This document shows, in pieces, positions 6,251-12,840 of a stretch of 16,627 bases of DNA. Location: the NCBI GenBank assembly GCA_910579595.1, contig CAJTVM010000058.1:1-16627 (forward strand), read 5' to 3'. This DNA is from an uncultured Oscillospiraceae bacterium. Lineage in GTDB: Bacteria > Bacillota > Clostridia > Oscillospirales > Oscillospiraceae. The translations under genes and the position numbers were made by a program. The notes below the pieces were generated by a model, which ran no database searches, had not been told where the DNA came from, and worked only from the letters and a program-made list of their open reading frames with translations. Position 1 is the stretch's first letter. The number at the start of each line of letters is the position of its first letter.

Positions 6251-7090
6251 TCATGAACCCTTTCCTATCCAATCATCCTCTGTTAACCAATCCAGTTCCA
6301 GTTCCAACGCCGCCAGCTCCACCTCCGGCTTTACCTTCTCCCCGTGGAAATCGCTGCCGCCGGTGCGGTGGAGCTGGAATTTTTCCGTAAGGCGGAGATA
6401 AAATTCCTGCTGTGACCGTGTGTATTTGGGATAATGGCACTCAATGGCGTCCAGGCCCCAGCCTTTGAGGCAGGACACAAGCTCCTCCAGCTCACTGTCC
6501 GGCAGCCCCATCTGGTAGGGGTGGGCCAGAGAGACCTTCCCGCCCGCCGCCTTGATGGCCTCCACGCAGGTGCGGGCGTCCGCCTTGAACCGCTTGACCT
6601 TCTGCCGGAACTCCTCCGTGTCCAGATAGCGGTCGAATGCCTCCCGGTTGGTGGCGGCATAGCCGTGCTTCACCATCACCAGGGCAAAATGGGGCCGGGC
6701 GATAACCTCGCCCCCCGCCAGCTCCTCCACCTCGGACAGGTCGATGTCCACGCCCTTTTCCCGGAGGAAATCCACGATTTTGTACTTCCGCTCGTCCCGG
6801 CCCGCCCGGAGCTGTTCGCACAGCCGGGCCAGCTCCGTGTCCCCGTCCCGGAAGCCATAGCCCAGGATGTGGAAGTTGGGATACTCCCTGGCGCTCAGCT
6901 CCACCCCCCGGATCACCGTCAGGCCCAGGGCTTCCCCCGCCCGCTGGGCTTCATTCACGCCCGCGATGGTGTCATGGTCGGTGACGGCCAGGACGGACAG
7001 TCTGCGGTTTTTTGCCAGCCCCACCAGCTCTGTGGGCGTATACTGCCCATCGGAGGCGGTGGTGTGGGTGTGGAGATCGCACAGGGGCAT
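6251..7090 (-). CDS. TrpH/YciV-like PHP-domain phosphoesterase (279 aa)
   Basis: A complete PHP metal-dependent phosphoesterase. Metal ligands are in place: DLHTHTTASDG (His7, His9, Asp14), VTDHDT (Asp38, His39), GVELS (Glu64), FHILGYG (His75), RPHFA (His134), SLAHPY (His190) and GSDFHG (Asp247, His249). Length and motif spacing resemble E. coli TrpH/YciV and the Chromobacterium enzyme shown to remove the 3'-phosphate of nucleoside 3',5'-bisphosphates; another relative, PhnPP, acts on cyclic ribose phosphate in phosphonate breakdown. The ATG at 7090 is chosen because GGAGGGA sits 5 nt upstream and the previous stop is only two bases away; a longer frame to 7183 merely overlaps aepY. As last gene of a phosphonate operon with a CysC-like kinase, it is well placed to recycle a 3'-phosphonucleotide by-product. 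That role is inferred. Confidence 0.9.
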   Translation of the reverse strand: MPLCDLHTHTTASDGQYTPTELVGLAKNRRLSVLAVTDHDTIAGVNEAQRAGEALGLTVIRGVELSAREYPNFHILGYGFRDGDTELARLCEQLRAGRDERKYKIVDFLREKGVDIDLSEVEELAGGEVIARPHFALVMVKHGYAATNREAFDRYLDTEEFRQKVKRFKADARTCVEAIKAAGGKVSLAHPYQMGLPDSELEELVSCLKGWGLDAIECHYPKYTRSQQEFYLRLTEKFQLHRTGGSDFHGEKVKPEVELAALELELDWLTEDDWIGKGS

Positions 7091-7092
7091 AG

Positions 7093-8211
7093 TTATCCCT
7101 CCAGATTGGTCATGAAAGCCACCTTGTTCTCCTGGGGGGTGGCGGTGGGCCGGCCCAGGTCCGCCCGGGCCCCCAGGGCGCACTTCACCTCAATAAATGC
7201 CAGCTGGTTTCCGTTCCTTGCCGCCGCCAGCGCATCGTCCAGCCCGCCCGGGCTGTCTGCGGAGACTGCGGACGGGTAGCCGCAGGCCCGGGCGATGGCG
7301 CACAGATCCACCTGCCCCGCCACGGTGGGCATACCGCCCACGGACTCGTGGGCCTGGTTGTTCAGCACGATGTGAATCAGGTTGGCGGGCTTATTCGCCC
7401 CGATGATCGCCATGGCCCCCAGGTGCATCAGCGCCGCCCCGTCCCCGTCCAGGCACCACACCCGCCGCCCTGGCTTCTGGGCGGCGATGCCCAGGGCGAT
7501 GGACGAGCTGTGCCCCATGGAGCCCACCGTCAGGAAGTCGTGCCCATGGCCCTGGCCCCGGGCCTCCCGCAGCTCAAACACCTCCCGGCTGGCCTTGCCG
7601 GTGGTGGACACCACCGGGTTGTCCCCGGCGGCCGCCAGAATATAACCGATGGCCTCCTCCCGGGACATGGGGTGGGAATTGCCATAAGCGGTTTTGCCCG
7701 TGTATTCCAGGGCGCCCTTGCGCACCACGAACGCCGCCTGCTTCCCCCGGGCGAACAGGGCGCGGTACTCCGACAGCTTAGCCTTCACCTGTTCCTCTGT
7801 GGTGGTTTTGTCGAGGATAAAATACGGGATGTCCAGGGTTTCCAGCAGGTTCAGGGTGATCTCCCCCTGGAAAATGTGCTGAGGTTCGTCGTGGACACCC
7901 GGCTCCCCCCGCCAGCCCACCAGGAACAGGCAGGGGATGCCGTATACCTTCCCGTTCAGCAGGGATGCCGCCGGGTTGACGATGTTCCCCAGGCCGCTGT
8001 TTTGCAGGTACACCACCGGGGTCTTGCCCGTGGCCAGATGGTAGCCCGCCGCCAGCGCCGCCGCATTCCCCTCGTTGGCGGCGATGACGTGGCGGGCGGG
8101 ATCCAGGCCGTATTTGTCCAGCAGAAAGGCGCACAGCGCTTTGAGCTGGCTGTCCGGCACCCCGGCGTAAAAATCCGCCCCCAAAAGCCCCACAAAATCT
8201 TCAATTTTCAA
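7093..8211 (-). CDS. aepY: phosphonopyruvate decarboxylase
   Basis: Thiamine-diphosphate enzyme (372 aa) that decarboxylates phosphonopyruvate to phosphonoacetaldehyde, the step that pulls the unfavourable PEP mutase reaction forward. Seen in order: N-terminal FYAGVPDSQLK, the ThDP-activating glutamate in NEGNAAALAAG (Glu47), LQNSGLGNIVNP, VGSMGHSSSIALG, and the metal-ThDP motif GDGAALMHLGAM (GDG at 256-258) ending in NNQAHESVGGMPT, which is typical of this decarboxylase. The start is a TTG: the second of two in-frame TTG codons (8211) has AGGGAGGG at 7 nt, whereas the first (8217) would be one base from it. It lies 24 bp after aepX and two bases before the PHP gene. Pairing with AepX makes the assignment firm. 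Confidence 0.95.
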   Translation of the reverse strand: MKIEDFVGLLGADFYAGVPDSQLKALCAFLLDKYGLDPARHVIAANEGNAAALAAGYHLATGKTPVVYLQNSGLGNIVNPAASLLNGKVYGIPCLFLVGWRGEPGVHDEPQHIFQGEITLNLLETLDIPYFILDKTTTEEQVKAKLSEYRALFARGKQAAFVVRKGALEYTGKTAYGNSHPMSREEAIGYILAAAGDNPVVSTTGKASREVFELREARGQGHGHDFLTVGSMGHSSSIALGIAAQKPGRRVWCLDGDGAALMHLGAMAIIGANKPANLIHIVLNNQAHESVGGMPTVAGQVDLCAIARACGYPSAVSADSPGGLDDALAAARNGNQLAFIEVKCALGARADLGRPTATPQENKVAFMTNLEG

Positions 8212-8235
8212 AGGCAAGCCCTCCCTCTGTCTCTT

Positions 8236-9531
8236 TTACAGCTCGTCAATCAGCGTGATGATCTCCTTGATGGGCATCAGTCGTTCATCCACTTCCTTCG
8301 CCCGGTGGCAACGCAGGATGTCCTCCGCGGTTTTCTGCATGGCGGGGAAGGCGCTTCGGGTGAGCTGGTTGGCGTAGATGACGATATTCACCCCGTGGGC
8401 GGCCAGCTCCTCCTCCGTGATGGCGTTGAAGGAGGTGGGCACCACCACGATGGGGGTGTGCTCGTCCGCCGCCCGGAAGCGGCCACAGAACTCCAGGATC
8501 TCGGCAGGATCCTTTTTCCTGCTGTGGATCATAATTCCATCCGCGCCCGCTTTTGCAAAGGCCGCGGCGCGGCGCAGGGCGTCCTCCATCCCCCGCTCCA
8601 GGATCAGGCTCTCAATCCGGGCGATGATCATAAAATCGTTGGTGAGCTGGGCCCGTTTGCCCGCCCGAATCTTCTCGCTGAACCCCTCAATGCTGTCCTG
8701 GGTCTGCTTCACCTGGTTGCCGAACAGGCTGTTTTTCTTCAGCCCTTTTTTGTCCTCAATGATGACGGCGGATACCCCCATCCGCTCCAGGGTGCGCACG
8801 TTGTAGACGAAGTGCTCCGGCAGCCCGCCGGTGTCCCCGTCCAGGATGATGGGCTTGGTGGTGACCTCCATGATGTCATCGATGGTGCGCAGGCGGGAGG
8901 ACATATCCACCAGCTCGATGTCCGGCTTGCCCTTGGCGGTGGAGTCGCACAGGGAGCTCACCCACATGGCGTCGAACTGGTCCAGCCGCCCGTCCTGGGC
9001 CACCACGGTTTTCTCCGCAATCAGCCCGGTCAGGCCGCTGTGGGCCTCGATGGCCTTCACCACCGGGCACAGCCCCAGGAGCTGGCGCAGACGGCGGCGG
9101 CGGTACTCCGGCATGGCCAGCTTCTCCCGCATCTGCCGGTCGATCCGGGTGATGTTCTCGCTGTAGGTATAGGGCACGTCAATGAGCTGCCCGCCGTAGG
9201 CGCCCAGAAGCGCCTCCACATTGTCCCGGATCACCTTCTGGGGCCCGGTCAGCCAGTTGTCCCCATGGATTACGTAATCGGGGCGGAGCTGACGGACGAT
9301 TTCGTCGTACAGGATGGTATCCTGAACCACCACCCGGCTGATGCCCTCCAGGCCCTTGACCAGCGCAAGGCGCTCCTCAAAGGGGATGGTGGGGAACCGG
9401 TCAAAGCGGATCATGGCCTGATCGGTCAGAACGCCCACGATCACCTGGCCATATTTTCGGGCCTGCCGGATGATATTCAGGTGCCCCTCGTGGATCACAT
9501 CCGTGGTAAAGCAGGTATAAACTGTTTTCAT
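8236..9531 (-). CDS. aepX: phosphoenolpyruvate mutase with N-terminal cytidylyltransferase-like domain
   Basis: Makes the C-P bond: isomerises PEP to phosphonopyruvate. Residues 145-431 form the isocitrate-lyase-like barrel with DAMWVSSLCDSTAKGKPD (187-204), DGDTGG (231-236), the mutase hallmark EDKKGLKKNSL (259-269) and ARIES (304-308). Residues 1-135 are a nucleotidyltransferase domain of the cytidylyltransferase superfamily with HEGH (14-17) and VIHGDNW, a fusion known in many PEP mutases. Its substrate is unclear, since a separate LicC-type cytidylyltransferase is also encoded in the operon. The ATG has GAGGAGG at 7 nt, overlapping the stop of the aminotransferase gene upstream, so the two are probably coupled. 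PEP mutase followed by a decarboxylase is the diagnostic pair for phosphonate synthesis. Confidence 0.97.
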   Translation of the reverse strand: MKTVYTCFTTDVIHEGHLNIIRQARKYGQVIVGVLTDQAMIRFDRFPTIPFEERLALVKGLEGISRVVVQDTILYDEIVRQLRPDYVIHGDNWLTGPQKVIRDNVEALLGAYGGQLIDVPYTYSENITRIDRQMREKLAMPEYRRRRLRQLLGLCPVVKAIEAHSGLTGLIAEKTVVAQDGRLDQFDAMWVSSLCDSTAKGKPDIELVDMSSRLRTIDDIMEVTTKPIILDGDTGGLPEHFVYNVRTLERMGVSAVIIEDKKGLKKNSLFGNQVKQTQDSIEGFSEKIRAGKRAQLTNDFMIIARIESLILERGMEDALRRAAAFAKAGADGIMIHSRKKDPAEILEFCGRFRAADEHTPIVVVPTSFNAITEEELAAHGVNIVIYANQLTRSAFPAMQKTAEDILRCHRAKEVDERLMPIKEIITLIDEL

Positions 9532-9543
9532 CCCTTGACCTCC

Positions 9544-10677
9544 TCAGCCGCCGTACCGCACCGGCACAGCCACGCCGCACCCGTCCAGCGCGTCCCGGAA
9601 CACCCGGAAAAATGCCCGGATATCCCCCTCGTCGATGGCCCCCAGGGCGCACAGGCGGAAGGTTCCCACCGTGCCCACCTTGCCGGGGTAGATGGTGAAA
9701 CCCCGCTCATAGCAGTAGTCGTGGACCTTCTGAAAATCCCAGTTGGGGTCGTTGGGGTTGCGCACCGCCGCCACCAGCCCCGCCTGCCACTCACTCCGGA
9801 TGGTCTCCCGGAAGCCAAGCGCCTCCAGTCCGGCGTGGATGGCGTTCATGGTTCGGGTGTGGCGGGCCCATTTGGCCTGCTCCCCCTCGGCCCAGTACTC
9901 CTTCATGGCCTGGAGGGCGGCGTACACCGTCTGCACCGGCGGGGTGAACTCCATCTCCCCGGTGCGCTGGAAGCAGTCATACTGCCGGAACAGGTTGGCG
10001 TAGTAGGAGCGGCGGGGATAGTCCTTGGAGACCTCGATCAAGTCCCGCCGGCCGATGACAAAGGACAGGCCCGTCATGGCCATCAGCCCCTTCTGGGCGG
10101 AGGCCATGCAGAAGTCGATGTGATCCGTTTCGATGTCGATGGGCCGCATGGCGTAGGTGCTGGTGGTGTCGGTGATAAAGACGGCTCCATATTGATGGGC
10201 CAGCGCCCCCAGCTCCCGGATGGGGTTGAGCAGGCCGGTGCCCGTCTCATTGTGGGTGGCGTACACCAGGGCCACCTCCGGGTTGGCCCGCAGGGCCTCC
10301 TCCACCGCCGCCAGATCGGCGGGGCGGTCATAGGGAAGGGTCAGGTCGATATGGGGCAGGCCGTAAGACCGGCATATCTCTACGGCACGGGCGCTGTAGG
10401 CCCCGTTGTGGACGATGAGAGTCTGCTTCCCCTCCGGCAGAAGGGAGTTGAGGCACACGTCCATGCACAGCGTCCCCGAGCCGCAGAACAGCACCGCCGT
10501 GTGCTTCTCCGGGTCCCCGTGAACCACCCGCACCAAATCCTCCCGCAGACCCGCCATCAGGGCGGCGAACTCCTTCTCTCGGGGGCAGATGTCCGGCGCC
10601 AGCTGGGCCAGCTTCACCGTGTCCGTGGTGGTGGCGGGGCCGGGATTGAGCAGAATATTCCGTTTGATGTCCATCAT
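9544..10677 (-). CDS. phnW: class V aminotransferase, probable 2-aminoethylphosphonate-pyruvate transaminase
   Basis: PLP enzyme of 377 aa. NPGPATTT opens the chain, GSGTLCMD binds the cofactor phosphate, HNETGTG (142-148) and ITDTTSTY (Asp170) hold the ring, and ASAQKGL contains the Schiff-base lysine (Lys196). FTPPVQTVYAAL closes the active site, as in the alanine-glyoxylate/PhnW group. In a biosynthetic setting it would convert phosphonoacetaldehyde to 2-aminoethylphosphonate, running opposite to the catabolic PhnW. Sequence alone does not separate PhnW from other class V transaminases, but placement 12 bp before aepX does. Two adjacent ATG codons (10677 and 10674) follow GGGGAGGA at 5 and 8 nt. 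Confidence 0.88.
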   Translation of the reverse strand: MMDIKRNILLNPGPATTTDTVKLAQLAPDICPREKEFAALMAGLREDLVRVVHGDPEKHTAVLFCGSGTLCMDVCLNSLLPEGKQTLIVHNGAYSARAVEICRSYGLPHIDLTLPYDRPADLAAVEEALRANPEVALVYATHNETGTGLLNPIRELGALAHQYGAVFITDTTSTYAMRPIDIETDHIDFCMASAQKGLMAMTGLSFVIGRRDLIEVSKDYPRRSYYANLFRQYDCFQRTGEMEFTPPVQTVYAALQAMKEYWAEGEQAKWARHTRTMNAIHAGLEALGFRETIRSEWQAGLVAAVRNPNDPNWDFQKVHDYCYERGFTIYPGKVGTVGTFRLCALGAIDEGDIRAFFRVFRDALDGCGVAVPVRYGG

Positions 10678-10692
10678 AAGTTCCTCCCCGGC

Positions 10693-11550
10693 TCAGTCGG
10701 TATCGTAGCTTTTGTCAAAAACCTTCAATTCTTCGAAGGTGTCGATTTCCGTCACGTCTCCCTCCCGGCAGGGGCGGACGGCCACCCGGTAATGTTCCCG
10801 GCGATATGCCAGCGGCACCTGCTCCCAGTACCGCTCCCGGCCCCCCGGCTGTTCATAGACGGCCTGCAAATCCCGTGCCAGCTTTTCCCCGTCCGCCCCG
10901 TCCCAGTAGGAGATGCCCACCATCTGCCAGCAGTCCTCGCCGCCCACCTTCTCCTGGGTGATGACTCCGTCCGTAACCTCAAAGCACCAGTCGTCGGTGC
11001 GGGGGGTGGGGAAGGCCAGGAAGTTGGAGCGGTACTGATAGGGCCGGATGAGCCGGGGGTTTGACAGCACCAGGTCGGCCTCCAGCACGTAGGCATTGGA
11101 CAGCAGATGCTTGGCGCACAGGGCGGAGGAGATGTTGTTGGTCTCGTTGTAGACCGGGTTTTCCAGGAAGTGGAGCTTAGGGTACTGGTAGAGGAGCTGG
11201 TCGAACTGCTCCGCCAGGTAGCCCCGGACGATGTAGAGCTCCTCAATGCCCGCAGACAGGCAGGCGTCCAGCAGGGTGTCGATGATGCGTTTCCCGTGGA
11301 CCCGCACCAGGGGCTTGGGGGTGTTGAGGGTGATGGGCGCCAGACGGCTGCCGAAGCCCGCCGCCAGGAACACCGCCCGCTTCACCCGGTAGGGCTCCAG
11401 GGCAGCGAGCCCGGCCGGGGTGGGCTGGCCGTTGTCGAGAAGGCCAAGTTTTTCCAGTTCCCGGATCACAGCCGCATCCGGGTCGGCGCAGCTTGCCCCA
11501 GATGGGGCCGAAAGCTCCGCGAGCAGGTCAAATTGGGGCTGGGTCAGCAT
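10693..11550 (-). CDS. LicC/PntC-like cytidylyltransferase with N-terminal winged-helix-like domain
   Basis: Likely activates AEP with CTP to CMP-AEP. Residues 56-285 are a sugar-1-phosphate type nucleotidyltransferase: FLAAGFGSRLAPI (61-73) with TPKPLVRV, then NETNNISSALC, the metal-binding EADLVL (157-162) and EIDTFEEL near the end. These features resemble choline-phosphate (LicC) and AEP (PntC) cytidylyltransferases. The first about 50 residues (QFDLLAEL, then IRELEKLGLLD, then AGLAALEPYRVKRAVF) look like a shortened winged helix, a fusion I associate with clostridial members of this group. The ATG at 11550 is chosen because GAGGGGG is 6 nt upstream; the frame extends to 11601, but that would run into the methyltransferase gene. 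Substrate assignment rests on the neighbouring AEP genes; phosphocholine is the alternative. Confidence 0.85.
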   Translation of the reverse strand: MLTQPQFDLLAELSAPSGASCADPDAAVIRELEKLGLLDNGQPTPAGLAALEPYRVKRAVFLAAGFGSRLAPITLNTPKPLVRVHGKRIIDTLLDACLSAGIEELYIVRGYLAEQFDQLLYQYPKLHFLENPVYNETNNISSALCAKHLLSNAYVLEADLVLSNPRLIRPYQYRSNFLAFPTPRTDDWCFEVTDGVITQEKVGGEDCWQMVGISYWDGADGEKLARDLQAVYEQPGGRERYWEQVPLAYRREHYRVAVRPCREGDVTEIDTFEELKVFDKSYDTD

Positions 11551-11575
11551 ACGAATCCCCCTCAATGCGGTTGTT

Positions 11576-12304
11576 TCAGCGCTTGTACAGATAGCAGTCA
11601 AAATAGAATTGACTATTCCAATAGTCCGGCATATTCACCGAGCAGAACTCCACATCCAGGCCGTGCCTGCGGGCAAAGGTCTCAAAAAATGCTTTGCTGT
11701 AAAATAGCCGCGGCAGATCCTTGTACCGCTCCTCATAATTGCGGATAATTTGTTTCCGATATGCGGTATAGGCCCCTTTCTTCTCCGCGTCGGCAAGCTC
11801 AAGGATCCCAACGGCAAAGTGCGCTTTTTGGCTCATTTTCTCAAGGACGGCTTCCGCATACCCTTCATCGGTGAAATAACCAAATACGCTGACTGAGATC
11901 ACCGCATCGTATTTTGGCTCCGCCGGCAGTTGGTATGCCTCGTCACAGCGGATATCCGCTGCGCGCAAAACTTGTTTTGCGCACGCAAGAAGGCTTTGGG
12001 AGTAGTCGATGCCGCCGCAGGCGATCCCCTCCCGCTCCAACAGAAACAGGTTTGCCCCGCTGCCGCAGCCCACCTCATAGACGCTGCGCAGGCTCTCCCC
12101 CTCCGACAAACTGCGGGAGAGTTGTTCCCTCATTTGGCGGTACTGCGACAGGAAGGACTCGTAGGAGATGCCGTCCTTCACCACGTCAAAGCCGTTGGCC
12201 CGCTTCAACTCCATGAAAACCTTTTGGGGATCGCCGCTACACAGGATATCCTCATACGCTGATCGGCTGGCCCAAAGATTCTTCCAGTTGTTCTTTGTAT
12301 CCAT
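11576..12304 (-). CDS. class I SAM-dependent methyltransferase
   Basis: A Rossmann methyltransferase of 242 aa. Motif I is YEVGCGSGANLFLL (76-89), motif II GGIDYSQSLLACA, and a post-I region with KYDAVISVSVFGYF. The C-terminal half (YKDLPRLFYSKAFFETFA) follows the layout of small-molecule methyltransferases. Two starts are possible: ATG at 12304, after GGCGGAAA, and ATG at 12331, whose ATGA overlaps the stop of the kinase gene. The first is preferred because the nine extra residues (MRTGGGNRP) look like translated spacer. The acceptor is unknown. In this operon it could N-methylate AEP, O-methylate the phosphonate or methylate the glycan; the N-methyl group of the Clostridioides difficile flagellin modification is a precedent for methylation in flagellar glycan loci. 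Confidence 0.88.
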   Translation of the reverse strand: MDTKNNWKNLWASRSAYEDILCSGDPQKVFMELKRANGFDVVKDGISYESFLSQYRQMREQLSRSLSEGESLRSVYEVGCGSGANLFLLEREGIACGGIDYSQSLLACAKQVLRAADIRCDEAYQLPAEPKYDAVISVSVFGYFTDEGYAEAVLEKMSQKAHFAVGILELADAEKKGAYTAYRKQIIRNYEERYKDLPRLFYSKAFFETFARRHGLDVEFCSVNMPDYWNSQFYFDCYLYKR

Positions 12305-12327
12305 AGGTCTATTTCCGCCGCCCGTTC

Positions 12328-12831
12328 TCATACAAGCCCGAACTGCTTCTCCAGCCGGGCTACGATGGCCTCCGGGGTGTCCTGACCGTCATTTTCCACC
12401 ACCGCGTCCGGCATTTTGGGCTCGTCCCAGGGCAGGTCCACCCCCACCACCTCTTTGGCTCCCGAGGAGTAGAGCTTCTTCTGATCCCGGCGGTAGAGGG
12501 TGTCCCGGGTCACCTTGATGTAGATCTCCTTGTAGTTCTCGATGTTGGCCCGGTTCCAGTCCCGAATCTCGTCGTACATGGAGATGGAGCACATCACCAC
12601 GTCGATGCCCTGCTCGGACAGGGCGCGGCACAGGCGGAACTGGGCCTTCGCGTCCTTCAGCCGCGCTGCGGTGGAGTAGCCCGTGCGCTCAAACACGCCG
12701 TCCATGGCGTCGCCATCCATGCAGAACACGTCGTTCTTCCGGGCCTTGAGGCGGCGGAAGAACAACCCGCCGATGGTGGTCTTGCCCGCCCCGGCAAGGC
12801 CCGTAAAAAAGTAAACTGTGCCTTTATCCAT
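12328..12831 (-). CDS. cysC: adenylylsulfate kinase-like protein (CysC family)
   Basis: P-loop kinase of 167 aa, matching the length of stand-alone APS kinases. Walker A is GLAGAGKTT (11-19), then DGDAMD (39-44), RRDQKKLY (114-121, matching the family RDxKGLY) and VVGVDLPWDEP (128-138). True CysC phosphorylates the 3'-OH of APS to give PAPS. Here the usual R.ENIRR segment is replaced by LKDAKAQFRL, and no ATP sulfurylase is nearby. A CysC homologue in Campylobacter (Cj1415) instead phosphorylates the 3'-OH of cytidine diphosphoramidate, so the substrate here may be a CMP conjugate. The ATG has AGGAGG at 5 nt, nine bases after the preceding gene, and the stop overlaps an ATG of the next frame. 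The fold is certain; the substrate is not. Confidence 0.88.
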   Translation of the reverse strand: MDKGTVYFFTGLAGAGKTTIGGLFFRRLKARKNDVFCMDGDAMDGVFERTGYSTAARLKDAKAQFRLCRALSEQGIDVVMCSISMYDEIRDWNRANIENYKEIYIKVTRDTLYRRDQKKLYSSGAKEVVGVDLPWDEPKMPDAVVENDGQDTPEAIVARLEKQFGLV

Positions 12832-12840
12832 ACGTCCTCC

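Noticed and set aside
7091..7183. Upstream start of the PHP protein
   Set aside because: The 31 extra residues are Gly/Pro-rich and come from translating the end of aepY in another frame; the ATG at 7090 has a proper ribosome binding site.
7348..11064. Very long plus-strand open frame of 1238 codons
   Set aside because: It is antisense to aepY, aepX, phnW and the cytidylyltransferase. It is rich in Pro, His, Gly and Arg and lacks any domain; it results from the high GC content of the true minus-strand genes.
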